Shown here piece by piece: positions 23,797-33,076 of a stretch of DNA of 50,404 nucleotides (positions are counted from its first letter, which is position 1; every line of letters begins with the position of its first letter). The DNA lies in assembly GCF_023895975.1 (NCBI RefSeq), contig NZ_JALBWM010000023.1:1-50404 (forward strand), in the 5' to 3' direction. Source of the DNA: Microbulbifer okhotskensis (GTDB lineage: Bacteria > Pseudomonadota > Gammaproteobacteria > Pseudomonadales > Cellvibrionaceae). The translations under genes and the position numbers were made by a program. The notes below the pieces were generated by a model. The model was not told the DNA's origin. It searched no databases and saw only the letters and a list, made by a program, of their open reading frames with translations.

Positions 23797-25170
23797 TTAA
23801 CACTTACTCGGGGCCACCTTGTGTGGGTTATGTAAATTCGGCGGACTTGCATTACCACCGTGCTGCTTCAGCCAGTCGCATGCAAAGATAATATCATCTG
23901 CAAGCCCGTTGATCGCATTCAAGTTGAGATGTGGACGCACTACGATCCGCAAGGAATTAACCGCTTGAGCGTTGGGAGGCATAGAATATGCCGAGAGGAC
24001 CCATCCGCGTTCGCGCACTTTGTCAGAAATATCATATTCATTAAAATGAGTAAACTGATTATTCAGAGTCATCGCGACCACAGGAATCCTCTGAGTTCTA
24101 TTCATAATCTCAAAGTAACCACTATCCACCAAACGAGTGCGAAGTATCTTTGCGTTTTCCAGCGTATGGCGCATGATATCCCGGTAACCGTTAAAGCCGA
24201 GGCGAATGAAATTATAATACTGATAGGCTACCGTGGACGCATTGCGGCTAAAGTTTAAAGTTGCAGTAGGCATTTCACCACCCAGATAATTCACATAGAA
24301 CATCAGGTCTTCACAGAAGACTGAACGCTCACGAAAAATAACCCAGCCCAATCCAGGCGGGACCAAGCCAAATTTATGCCCAGATGCATTAATGGATTTC
24401 ACTCTCGGCAAGCGGAAATCCCACTTGTAATGAGGATAAAGGAATGGATTGACGAATCCCCCTGAAGCACCATCAATATGCAAGGGAATGTCCTGCCCAG
24501 TCTTTTCCTGGTGCTTGTCCAGCCAGTTGTGAATAGCACGAAAAGCGTCGTCTTCTCCGGTAAATGTCTGACCGGCAATGGCCACGACTGCAATAGTATT
24601 TTCGTCCACCAACTTATCCAGGTGCTCACTGGTAAAGCGATAATGCCCAGGCATTAGGGGGGCTATGCGTGGCTCCACATCGAAGTATCGCATAAACTTT
24701 TCCCACACAATCTGTACATTAGCACCGGTAACCAGGTTTGGACTGGATGTGTTCTTGCCAGATTTCTCTCGCTGCTTTCGCCAATTCCACTTGTGAGCCA
24801 GGCCCGCCAACATACAAGCCTCCGAGGAGCCGATGGTCGCTGCTCCGTATGGCTCTACATCTTTAGGGCCATTCCACAGCTCGTGTAACCAACGCACCAT
24901 ACGTGATTCCATGGCAAATAACTGGGGATACATATCGTGATCGATATAGTTCTTCAAATAGTGTTTTTTTGCTACTTCAAAAGCCTCAGGCTCGGTAAAT
25001 GTAGTAACAAATGACGAGAGATTCATCGCTGGCTTGGCATCGGACCAGGTTTCGCTGGCGACGATCGCCTCTGCGGCATGTGCCGAAATTCCATTGGTGG
25101 GAAAGTGGTCCTCAGGAATATCCTCATTATACTCATCAAAGAACCTATCAAACGGGGACTGCTGCTTCAA
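23797..25170 (-). CDS. gadB: Glutamate decarboxylase
   Basis: PLP-dependent enzyme converting glutamate to GABA and CO2 with use of a proton (acid resistance or GABA production). The 457-residue protein has GSSEACMLAGLAHKW near residue 120, HIDGASGGFVNPFLYP (the Asp that binds the pyridine nitrogen) and the Schiff-base lysine in SINASGHKFGLVPPGLGW near residue 270. Length matches GadB (about 466). I choose TTG 25170 because AAGGAGG lies six bases upstream; that site overlaps the end of the decayed gadC copy. Co-transcribed with gadC on the same strand. Confidence 0.93.
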   Translation of the reverse strand: MKQQSPFDRFFDEYNEDIPEDHFPTNGISAHAAEAIVASETWSDAKPAMNLSSFVTTFTEPEAFEVAKKHYLKNYIDHDMYPQLFAMESRMVRWLHELWNGPKDVEPYGAATIGSSEACMLAGLAHKWNWRKQREKSGKNTSSPNLVTGANVQIVWEKFMRYFDVEPRIAPLMPGHYRFTSEHLDKLVDENTIAVVAIAGQTFTGEDDAFRAIHNWLDKHQEKTGQDIPLHIDGASGGFVNPFLYPHYKWDFRLPRVKSINASGHKFGLVPPGLGWVIFRERSVFCEDLMFYVNYLGGEMPTATLNFSRNASTVAYQYYNFIRLGFNGYRDIMRHTLENAKILRTRLVDSGYFEIMNRTQRIPVVAMTLNNQFTHFNEYDISDKVRERGWVLSAYSMPPNAQAVNSLRIVVRPHLNLNAINGLADDIIFACDWLKQHGGNASPPNLHNPHKVAPSKC

Positions 25171-25184
25171 AGCCAACCTCCTTT

Positions 25185-26081
25185 TCAACCATCAATTTCT
25201 GAAAATGACTGCTGCTGGTGCCCACCTTCGCCGTGCCATTCAGGCCGATAAAAATAGAAAATCAACAGCGGAACAGTAATAGCGATCCGACCCAGGAACA
25301 TCGCACATAAGTTATTGGGTCTTGGATAGATAGTTATTCCTGTGGAAAAATGAAAAAAATTAAGGCAAAATAATGGAAACCATACCAATTCCTGCTGTTA
25401 CCCAGGCACCCATCAAGCCTCCAGGAATTTTGAAACTTCGGGGTAAATGGGGTTTGGTTATGCGCAGGCGAATAACGGCCGAAAACATCAGTAGGTACAT
25501 AATAAAATACAAACTAACCGCCAGAACTGAAATCAAGATAAGCACTGTAGATGCATTGCCCATGACGATATAGATGGACGGGAAAAACATCAAAACGATA
25601 CATTAAGCGTATAAACTATTTTTCTGCACTCCCATACAATATTCCCGCTGGAACCCGGGCAGCAGCATCCCATCCTGCGCCGTGGTTAGCAGTCTACGGC
25701 AGGGCCCTACCAGCCATGCCTACGTCCCATTGAACACACCATAGCCAATTAACCAACATAGCACCTGAACCGACCACTCAATTCTCAACAGGCGTTCAAA
25801 AGCCCCCTCAAATGCAACAAATAAACCGGTTCCTGCAGAATTTTCCTGGTAGAGTAGTATTGCGGCAGTCGACAGCGCCCCGAATGTAAAAATTAAGATC
25901 TAATGCGCCGCAGCGATGCCGATGTAAAAAACATCGTCAACTCTTCTTGCGCCTTCATCGGCAAACTTCGCAAGCTGATAACAACAGTTGCAGCTGTCAG
26001 ACACCTTAAGGCTGCAACAGAAAATATCTTTCTGTTGGCGATATCGGGCGCACTCGGCATGTTTCTCTGCTTTTGTCGCAC
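25185..26081 (-). pseudogene. Decayed, internally deleted duplicate of gadC
   Basis: Both ends match the intact transporter at 26543-28063. The start (GTG 26081) reads DIANRKIFSVAALRCLTAAT and QEELTMFF; the end reads GHQQQSFSEIDG. The middle is shortened: at about 25890-25900 sequence equal to intact positions near 27265 is joined to that near 27890, removing roughly 620 bases. Many further stops and shifts are present. The copy sits between gadC and gadB, and its last bases carry the gadB ribosome binding site, which may explain why the 3' end persists. Confidence 0.9.
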
Positions 26082-26542
26082 AAATAAGATTTTCCAGAAT
26101 GGGACAATTTTATCAGCAACAAAAGAGTGCGCTAATTAGTGTGAGGCAACACACCCCACCTACGAGACCCTGCCCCGGTAACCAACTATTGCTTGAAAGC
26201 GCTATCCCAACCTTAATTCACCAGTGGCTTCTGACACTTTACTTCAACGAATAAACCGCAATCATGAAGTCTGGATAGGCCAGATCACAATATATACGCT
26301 TCTATAGAAAACTGATCGAGAAACATATCGCGTGTCGATAGCGATTTTCAACACCGCAAAATTTCCAGCTCAATATCAGCTACAACCATGAATAACAGCC
26401 AACTTCCGATGCTTTAGCAACCACTATTTTTGCGACGAAGGCGAAGATACCGCACCCGAATAAAGGTCCTCTGGGATATCCCTACAGCATTGTTTAGCAA
26501 TTTGCTCGAATGCCGCTTTCCACCCTAACACCGCTCTCCTGC
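26082..26542. other. Spacer between gadC and its decayed copy, nothing recognised
   Basis: About 460 bases with no gene. No second gadB-like piece or IS end could be found that would explain the duplication. Confidence 0.4.
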
Positions 26543-28063
26543 TCACTCATCGATATCGGAAAACGACTGCTGTTGGTGGCCACCCTGTCCACGCCAGGAA
26601 GGCTTGCGAAAACGAAAGATCAATAAAGGCAAAACAATTGCAATGACTATGCCACCAACGTTAAGCGCTACATAGGTTATTGGGCTTTTAATAGTTAACT
26701 GTTCCGGTGGGAAAAAGGAAACGATCAAGGCAAAAATAACTGAGGCAAGCCCTGTACCCGCGGTAATCCAAACCCCTACCAAGCCGCCGGGTATACGGAA
26801 GCTCCTAGGTAAATCGGGCCTGGTGATACGCAGGCGAATCACTGCTGCAAACATCAATAGGTACATAATGATGTACAAGCTGATCGCCATTGCAGAAATC
26901 AGTACAAATGCGGTGGCCACATTTTCCATCACGATATAGATTGAGGAAATAAGTGCAACTACGATAAATTGAGCGTATAAAATATTTTTTTGTACGCCTA
27001 TGCGGTTTTCCCGCTGAAACCAAGGCGGCAACATGCCATCCTGAGCCGTCGCTAACAGGCCTCGACTGGGCCCCGCCAGCCATGCCAGCGCCCCACTGAG
27101 CGCCCCATAGCCAATTAACCAAGATAACGCCTGAACCGGCCACTCAATTCCCAATAGGCGTTCAAAAGCCCTCTCAAATGCGACAAACAAACCGGTTTCC
27201 ACAGAGATTTCCTTATAGGGCAGTATCGCGGCTATCGATAAAGCTCCCAGGGTAAAAATCAAGATGGAAGTAACGGCCGCAATACCAATCACAATAGGGT
27301 ATCCATGCCGTGCGTTGCGCATCTCTGAGACATGGGTAGCCTGCGCCTCTACCCCGGCGAAGGCAAGCAATATAGCGCCGAGAAATGCGACTGCACCCAG
27401 TCCATTGATATGGGGAAACCAACGGGGATGGTCGTATCCATCCACGCGTACAGCCACTTCTGGATTAGTCAGAGTTTCCCAGCCTACCGGGTTGCCGCTG
27501 ACCACCCACCAAACCGCTAAAACAATCAAAATAAAACAGGGAAATACGATTCCCACGAGAAAACCAAATTGCGCCACCCTCACCAATAACTGAGTACCGG
27601 TTAGCGCTATTAATGTGGCCACTAGATAGGCAAGGATACAAAAACCACCGATATAGTAGGTATTCTGTGCGATGCTATTGTCACCTACCGCGTAAGCCAC
27701 CGCAGCTGCCGCAAAACCCAACTCGGTCGGATACCAGACAATGCACTCGATCCATTGCAGCCAGATGGCAACAAACCCCAACTTGGGTGTAAACGCCTCC
27801 CCAACCCAGGTATAGACACCACCGGTTCGATCCGAGAAAGCGCTGCCCAATTCTGCGGCCACCAAGCCTGCGGGAATCAAAAAAAGCACAGCAGCGATGC
27901 CGATGTAAAAAAACATCGTCAGCTCTTCCTGGGCCATCATCGGCAAACTGCGCAAACTGGTGACAACGGTCGCTGCCGTCAGGAACCCCAGCGCCGTAAC
28001 AGAAAACATCTTTCTGTTAGCGATATCTGGCATGCCGGACGGGCTATTCCCTTTCTGTCCCAC
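26543..28063 (-). CDS. gadC: Glutamate:GABA antiporter (GadC-like, APC superfamily)
   Basis: A 506-residue inner-membrane carrier with about 12 hydrophobic helices. It shows the APC-superfamily start VTALGFLTAATVVTSLRSLP (helix 1) and GGVYTWVGEAFTPKLGFVAI (helix 3), and a hydrophilic C-terminal tail WRGQGGHQQQSFSDIDE similar in position to the pH-sensing plug of GadC. Exchanges external glutamate for internal GABA in partnership with the decarboxylase downstream. The start is GTG 28063 with AGAGGT upstream. The assignment rests on the gadB partner as well as on family resemblance. Confidence 0.88.
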   Translation of the reverse strand: MGQKGNSPSGMPDIANRKMFSVTALGFLTAATVVTSLRSLPMMAQEELTMFFYIGIAAVLFLIPAGLVAAELGSAFSDRTGGVYTWVGEAFTPKLGFVAIWLQWIECIVWYPTELGFAAAAVAYAVGDNSIAQNTYYIGGFCILAYLVATLIALTGTQLLVRVAQFGFLVGIVFPCFILIVLAVWWVVSGNPVGWETLTNPEVAVRVDGYDHPRWFPHINGLGAVAFLGAILLAFAGVEAQATHVSEMRNARHGYPIVIGIAAVTSILIFTLGALSIAAILPYKEISVETGLFVAFERAFERLLGIEWPVQALSWLIGYGALSGALAWLAGPSRGLLATAQDGMLPPWFQRENRIGVQKNILYAQFIVVALISSIYIVMENVATAFVLISAMAISLYIIMYLLMFAAVIRLRITRPDLPRSFRIPGGLVGVWITAGTGLASVIFALIVSFFPPEQLTIKSPITYVALNVGGIVIAIVLPLLIFRFRKPSWRGQGGHQQQSFSDIDE

Positions 28064-28472
28064 GTAAAGGACCTCTTGAATCGCAATATGAGCTAGCGCC
28101 AGCGCAAAGACATAAAAGACACTCCACGAGTCATCGCGATAGAAAAGAGGAAGGGGCGCCCCAAAATCGCTTTCTCGACAGATCGACCTGGAAGAACACC
28201 AAGCCCTTCCAAATCCAGGAAAAAATTTGGTGTTTTTCTAGGGAAGCCACTGAGTTCAATCTGCCGTCGATATACCAGCAGAGCTGTAATCTTGAGCACA
28301 GAAAACAAAAATCAAAAAACAGGCGCAAAATGGCTGCGAAATTCCCTACCCTAATATAGGTGTCATTCGGAATGGCGAAAATTTACAATTGCCAAAAGGC
28401 GCAATCCGCATCTGGAATACCCAAAGGATTTAAGCGGTGAATCGGCATAAGACTTCAACCCAGTGCGAGGTA
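28064..28472. other. Upstream region of gadC with an inverted repeat
   Basis: No gene. AAGAACACCAA (28188-28198) and TTGGTGTTTTT (about 28228-28238) form an 11-base stem with G-T pairs around a long loop. This may be a regulatory hairpin in the gadC leader or an operator; I cannot tell. Confidence 0.35.
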
Positions 28473-29276
28473 CTAGCCCGGCACACCGTGCTTGGTATAA
28501 ATATCGAAACGGCCGGACTTACCCTCCAGCGATAAACTCGGCTTTTTTTCGGTCAAATAGGGGGCTAACTTCGGGCGCTTAACTACAGTACGGTAATAGC
28601 AGGCCGTCAGTGCGGGCGCTAATAAAGCAGCTGCATCCTCATCAGCTCCGACCAGGTGATGGAATGCCACCATTTCCTTTTTTACCTTGGTAACCTTACC
28701 TCGAGGTGGAAACATAGGGTCCAGGTAGACGACCGGCAGGGATTCCTCAGGCTGCTGCCCAAGCCAATCAGCAGCAGACGAACAATGGCCAAGCAAACTC
28801 ATACGCTCTGCAATAACAGCCAGTTCACGATCTTCCATCGCCGCCAACCGCAACCGATGCAATCCATCCCGGAGCAATTCAAATACCACTGGATTCCGCT
28901 CCAGCATATGAATCTCACACCCCAGTGCCGCCAGTACAAAGGCATCTCTTCCCAAGCCGGCGGTCGCATCAAGAATCTTGGGATAAAAACCAGAACGCAG
29001 CCCCACGGCTTTGGCCACCGGCTGTGCCTTACCACCGCCATACCTGCGCCGATGCGCAAGCGCCCCACCCACAAAATCCACTAAGACCGGCCCCGCTGCT
29101 TTGCGCCCTGTGGCGCACAACCGCAGCTGATCCCCACGGCTCAGCACCTGGGGAACATCGATCACTTCAGAGGGGGGAACAACACCGAGAAACGGATAAC
29201 CAAGCTGTGCGGACAGCTCTTCTGCCGCAGAGATATACTCCAGCGCAGCAGCAACAATTGCCATGGGGTGACTCAC
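28473..29276 (-). CDS. rsmJ: 16S rRNA (guanine-1516-N2) methyltransferase RsmJ
   Basis: SAM-dependent methyltransferase that makes m2G1516 in 16S rRNA. The 267-residue protein has LVDFVGGALAHRRRYGGGKA near residue 65, the SAM loop ILDATAGLGRDAFVLAALGC near residue 101, VYLDPMFPPRGK (motif IV, DPMFP) near 182, and the C-terminal RFDIYTKHG. This is the conserved YhiQ/RsmJ layout at about normal length. GTG 29276 has GGAG five bases away; ATG four codons later is the alternative. Confidence 0.93.
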   Translation of the reverse strand: MSHPMAIVAAALEYISAAEELSAQLGYPFLGVVPPSEVIDVPQVLSRGDQLRLCATGRKAAGPVLVDFVGGALAHRRRYGGGKAQPVAKAVGLRSGFYPKILDATAGLGRDAFVLAALGCEIHMLERNPVVFELLRDGLHRLRLAAMEDRELAVIAERMSLLGHCSSAADWLGQQPEESLPVVYLDPMFPPRGKVTKVKKEMVAFHHLVGADEDAAALLAPALTACYYRTVVKRPKLAPYLTEKKPSLSLEGKSGRFDIYTKHGVPG

Positions 29277-29311
29277 CAGCTCTCCAGGGAATAATCAAAA
29301 GGGAGGCGATG

Positions 29312-29680
29312 CTAACCCGGTTTCTGCAACCATTCCAGAGCCTGGGCGTACTCATCCCCCGGAAAGGGTCTGACTTCTGCACTGATAAAATGGCAGACTA
29401 GACTGGGCATAAAACGCAGTATCGGATTGTCAGAGACCACCGCAATTCTGCGGATATGTCGTTGCTTATCTCGTATAAAACGAAAGTGAGAGATCATTGC
29501 AACGAAATTCTCCCAACCGGTAAAATCCGCCGCATTCACCAGTAACCCTTCAATTCGGCCCTGTTTACTGATAATGGGGTCCAATTGGGCAGATAGATGA
29601 TGGAAGTCCTCAGCAGCCAACTTACCCACCGGCCTGACCTCCAAAACTTGATGTTCCCGATCCCACTTGTGCTCAATCAT
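29312..29680 (-). CDS. SpoIIAA-like (STAS/SEC14-type) protein
   Basis: A 122-residue soluble protein of the SpoIIAA-like family. It begins IEHKWDREHQVLEVRPVGKL, continues LLVNAADFTGWENFVAMISH and ends ISAEVRPFPGDEYAQALEWL, all typical. Members are small alpha/beta proteins of unknown role, possibly lipid binding. ATG 29680 gives family length. The frame is open to an ATG at 29752 that overlaps the stop of the upstream gene (TAATG), but that extension would include the hairpin at 29694-29723. Confidence 0.8.
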   Translation of the reverse strand: MIEHKWDREHQVLEVRPVGKLAAEDFHHLSAQLDPIISKQGRIEGLLVNAADFTGWENFVAMISHFRFIRDKQRHIRRIAVVSDNPILRFMPSLVCHFISAEVRPFPGDEYAQALEWLQKPG

Positions 29681-29693
29681 ATTTTTAGCATGT

Positions 29694-29733
29694 GTCAGGA
29701 CCGCACTTGAGTGCGGCCCTGACGCTCTTTTTA
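29694..29733 (+). terminator. Strong hairpin with T-run, oriented against the flanking genes
   Basis: GTCAGGACCGCACT and AGTGCGGCCCTGAC form a near-perfect stem at 29694-29723, followed on the plus strand by GCTCTTTTTA. Read on the minus strand, where the genes lie, there is no T-run after it. It would therefore stop antisense transcription or mark a processing site. Confidence 0.6.
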
Positions 29734-29751
29734 CACGATCTAATTCTTTCA

Positions 29752-30291
29752 TTACTGCTGGTCGGTATTGCTTTCCATCCCTTCATCTTGACCGGTGTCA
29801 GTTTCTGCTTCAGGAGAAGAAGTACCCATGTCGTTAGTCGCACCCTCAACAGCGTCCTTCGCTTCCTTGGAAGCCTCATCTACAACATTATCGGCCTGGT
29901 CGCCCATATCATTCATTGAGTTACCGGAGGTTTCGGGGGTTGTCGCCGAATCATTGCTACCTGGGCTCATGCCGCCGGAACCTGGCACCGATGGATCAGC
30001 TGTACCGCTACCGTTGGCTGCCCCGGGAGGTGCAGGATCGGTCTGGTCGGAACCCTGTGGCGTTTGAGCATCGGGGTTACCCATGCCGTCAGGAGGACTG
30101 GAAGAGTCGGTGGGAGTCATAGGGTCACTGCCGCTACTGCCACCCCCAGGGGGTGTCGAAGAGTCCTTCATTTCCTCGCTTTTCTGCTCCATGGAATTGT
30201 AAGCTTCCTTGGCCTTATGCTCGCCGCTACGAGACATAAAGTAACCGATAATCAGTAGCAAGATGATCAGGGGAATAAGTAACTTCTTCAT
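29752..30291 (-). CDS. Membrane-anchored Pro/Gly/Ser/Asp-rich protein
   Basis: A 179-residue protein. One N-terminal transmembrane anchor MKKLLIPLIILLLIIGYFMS is followed by a short charged helix (HKAKEAYNSMEQKSEEMKD) and then a long disordered region rich in Pro, Gly, Ser, Thr, Asp and Asn. A second helical stretch, NVVDEASKEAKDAVEGATND, lies near the C-terminus. Such proteins usually span the periplasm or act as flexible tethers; no family is recognised. I start at ATG 30291; an upstream in-frame extension lacks the family look of a leader. Confidence 0.7.
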   Translation of the reverse strand: MKKLLIPLIILLLIIGYFMSRSGEHKAKEAYNSMEQKSEEMKDSSTPPGGGSSGSDPMTPTDSSSPPDGMGNPDAQTPQGSDQTDPAPPGAANGSGTADPSVPGSGGMSPGSNDSATTPETSGNSMNDMGDQADNVVDEASKEAKDAVEGATNDMGTSSPEAETDTGQDEGMESNTDQQ

Positions 30292-30636
30292 ATCTGGACC
30301 TCTCGACCCCAGGCAAATCAACAGAAGACATTTATCACACAACCGTCCCGGATCACCGGATCTGGCTGCCAAGTACTCTCTTCAATAAAAATTCAAATCT
30401 CTGACACTCCAGCCTGTTTACGCTGATGCCTAACAGAAGGAAATGCACCAAGGGCAAAAGAAGGTCGCGCCAATAATGATAAGAATAACCCGGCATTGGG
30501 GTTCTTCAAGGAAGAGTAACGTTTTACTACCGTTTGGATTGCTGTAAAGCCCACTACGGTTATAGCTGAACGCTATAACGAAGGGTTACACTATGACTAG
30601 CGGCTTGTTGAAAAAGACCCACTGCGACCCCTTTTA
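30292..30636. other. Intergenic region with one small hairpin
   Basis: No gene. GTTATAGC (30559-30566) and GCTATAAC (30572-30579) form a perfect eight-base hairpin, without a T-run. The function is unclear. Confidence 0.4.
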
Positions 30637-31098
30637 TCAACCCTGCTTAATAAACTTGTTCAGTTGCGCCAGTATCGCACCAGCATCTGACTCTGCCACT
30701 ACAGCCTCACAACTCCTCAAGTGGAGCCTGCCGTAACTGTCCAGATTGGCGAAAATTAAATAATTTTCACCTTTTTCCAATTTTATATCGCAGGATTCAA
30801 GACCCAAGCGAAAGGTAATCTCACCGCCTATGGGCCCTTTCCACACCTCGCTGGGAACTGCAGAGTAGACATAACCTGATATCGCCGTCACCCCCTCCTC
30901 AGACAGCGCACTATCTACATCCCGATGAATATCAATCACTTCCACCTGAGCCACGACCTCTGCCTGAGAGAAACGCAACTCCAGGTGATCATCAGTGATT
31001 GCCGCAATTTCCTCCGCGAAGCCGGAACTGCTTGCGAGGCCAAGGAAAGAAAGGACACACACCCGGACGAAGGATATCGCGGTAATATGGCGAGACAC
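30637..31098 (-). CDS. Small exported protein of unknown function
   Basis: A 153-residue protein with a signal peptide (residues 1-28, ending SSGFA) and two cysteines in the mature part (LESCDIKLEKGENYLIF and LHLRSCEAVV). The pattern SEVWKGPIGGEITFRLG, a cysteine, then GENYLIFA recalls the OB-fold TIMP/netrin-like domain of small bacterial exported proteins, but this is a weak resemblance. The start is GTG 31098 with GGAG eight bases upstream. Confidence 0.7.
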   Translation of the reverse strand: MSRHITAISFVRVCVLSFLGLASSSGFAEEIAAITDDHLELRFSQAEVVAQVEVIDIHRDVDSALSEEGVTAISGYVYSAVPSEVWKGPIGGEITFRLGLESCDIKLEKGENYLIFANLDSYGRLHLRSCEAVVAESDAGAILAQLNKFIKQG

Positions 31099-31614
31099 GA
31101 TTTTTCTCCATTATTCGCATTCTTGCTAATGTAGACATAGCACAGTCCGACAAAAACTGCTTTGTTTGTTAGATTACAGTAACAAAAAGAAACCGTTCAG
31201 CCCATACTGAGTGGCTCTCGATCAAAAGGTCAAAATTTGTAACCAACCGGGAAATCCCAACAGTACAGGGATAATAGTTATATTTTTGCAGGCATTTTGA
31301 TACACCGTCAGTCTATCTCCTGCAAATAGATTACCGCAAAAATCTCGAAAGAAATCACAAATATTTCTTAGAGCATAGAATTCGAACTCAGGGTACGTCG
31401 AATGCTGAAAACACCGACAATTGCGTGCCTGGCGCAAAAATTTTGTGGCCTATTTTCACAAGGCAAACCCGTGATCTTAAATCCATGGCCAAGCACTTGA
31501 CTGGTGGCCCAAAGGCCCCGATTCAGTTTAACAAGCTGCCGAAAAATAGACTTCCCAACAGCCCACCGAGGTGTCGCGGTAAAAATCCTCAGCGTAAATA
31601 GTGGAAGGCTCAGT
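31099..31614. other. Non-coding stretch, nothing recognised
   Basis: About 515 bases with no coding frame, repeat or RNA motif that I can support. Confidence 0.4.
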
Positions 31615-32700
31615 CTATTGACCGCTATACGCCAGCCGGTAAATTTTATGTGCGAAATCATCTGAAATTAGCACACTGCCGTCGGCCATTTCCAAAAATG
31701 CAACCGGGCGTCCCAATGTCGTTTCGCCCTGCACAAAACCGGTGATAAGGGGTTCGTAATCGGTGACTTCTTCACCTTCAATTGTCGCCAGCATTACACG
31801 GTAACCAGATTTCTCACTTCGATTCCAAGAACCGTGCTCGGCAACCAAAAGCTGTTGCTGGTATTCCTCCGGGAACCCTTTGCCGCGATAAAAATGTATC
31901 CCCAGAGGCGCCACATGGGCGCCCAAATTTAACGCCGGAGCCGAATAATCACTGACGCTCTTACCCTTGCCAAATTCTGGATCGGCAATGTCATCGCCAT
32001 GAAAATACGGGTAACCAAAATGCTCTCCCGCGTAACTTACCTTATTTATTTCACAAGGAGGAATGTCATCGCCCATCATATCCCTGCCATTGTCACTGAA
32101 CCACAACTCTCCCGTTTTCGGGTGAAAATCAAAACCAACGGAATTGCGTACACCGTTAGCAACAACCTTGGTTTGCTGGGAGGATAAATCCAGTGAAAAT
32201 ATCTTTGCGTAATTTTCATCGGCATCACAAATATTACATGGTGCCCCCACAGGCACTATCAGTTTACCCTCATCATCAAATCGTAAAAATTTCCAGCCAT
32301 GGTGCCTGTCCGTTGGAAACTGATCGTAAACAACCTCAGATTTTGGCATCTCCAGATTATTCTCTATATCAGGAAAGCGGATAATCTTGCTGACATCAGC
32401 CACATAGAGATCACCATCTTTGTAAGCAATACCAGTGGGGGCCCTCAGGGCCTCCATCAGTACCCAGCGCTTATCCGCTCTGCCATCGTCATTTGTATCC
32501 TGAAACGCATACACTTTTTTAGCACTAAAAGAACCAGCATAAACCGTGCCCGATTCTGAGCGGGCAAGTTGGCGAGCAGTCTCTACATCTTCGGCGTAGT
32601 AACTAAGCTCAAAACCCTCCGGCACCTGGAGCTGCTCCAGCATCACTTCTGCTTGTGCCAGAGATGTACAAAATAGGCTTGCTAGCAGTATTTTTTTCAT
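31615..32700 (-). CDS. Periplasmic PQQ-dependent sugar dehydrogenase-like protein (sorbosone dehydrogenase family)
   Basis: A 361-residue exported beta-propeller. Signal peptide is residues 1-17 (ending AQA). Then come LQVPEGFELSYYAEDVETAR, APTGIAYKDGDLYVADVSKI, HHGWKFLRFDDEGKLIVPVG with APCNICDADE, NGVRNSVGFDFHPKTGELWF and NGRDMMGDDIPPCEINKV, all typical of the sorbosone/glucose dehydrogenase group (GSDH-like). The HHGW and NGVRNS motifs correspond to PQQ-site segments of that fold. Substrate unknown. Single gene. Confidence 0.85.
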   Translation of the reverse strand: MKKILLASLFCTSLAQAEVMLEQLQVPEGFELSYYAEDVETARQLARSESGTVYAGSFSAKKVYAFQDTNDDGRADKRWVLMEALRAPTGIAYKDGDLYVADVSKIIRFPDIENNLEMPKSEVVYDQFPTDRHHGWKFLRFDDEGKLIVPVGAPCNICDADENYAKIFSLDLSSQQTKVVANGVRNSVGFDFHPKTGELWFSDNGRDMMGDDIPPCEINKVSYAGEHFGYPYFHGDDIADPEFGKGKSVSDYSAPALNLGAHVAPLGIHFYRGKGFPEEYQQQLLVAEHGSWNRSEKSGYRVMLATIEGEEVTDYEPLITGFVQGETTLGRPVAFLEMADGSVLISDDFAHKIYRLAYSGQ

Positions 32701-33005
32701 TGTTATCAGTCGGCAGGTAAAAACTTATCTTACCCCTAGACCAAGAGCTTGACTAATTCACACCGGCAATACGAGGCAAAACACAGAGAGAATACGATGG
32801 GCGGTTGAAATAGAATTTTGCAGCTTCGAAAAGAACCTTAGACATCCATCGCCATGAAGATATAGCCACACACCACCATCTGACAGCTCCTATTCTTACT
32901 CAGTAGAGACAAAATTGGACGGTTATAGGGGACAAAATCACCAGGGATGAATCAAGTTGCAGCGGAGTTGGATTGGGCGTACAGGATTAGAAATATCTAG
33001 TTGGA
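32701..33005. other. Non-coding stretch, nothing recognised
   Basis: About 305 bases upstream of the sugar dehydrogenase gene, extending to the palindrome at 33006. No coding frame or named motif; it should contain the promoter of the dehydrogenase. Confidence 0.35.
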
Positions 33006-33045
33006 AACCACAGCGCCCAGAGTAATCACTCTGGGCGCTGTGGTT
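33006..33045 (-). terminator. Perfect 18-base palindromic hairpin after the OmpA-type gene
   Basis: AACCACAGCGCCCAGAGT and ACTCTGGGCGCTGTGGTT are exact complements around a four-base loop. The hairpin lies 31 bases after the stop of the OmpA-like gene. On the minus strand it is followed only by TTTCC, so it is a very stable terminator or 3' stabiliser with a weak T-run. Confidence 0.75.
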
Positions 33046-33076
33046 GGCTGCCTGATAAGCAACCGGGCCTGGGCCT

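Noticed and set aside
28925..29401. Long plus-strand frame opposite rsmJ
   Set aside because: Antisense shadow of the well-supported RsmJ coding sequence.
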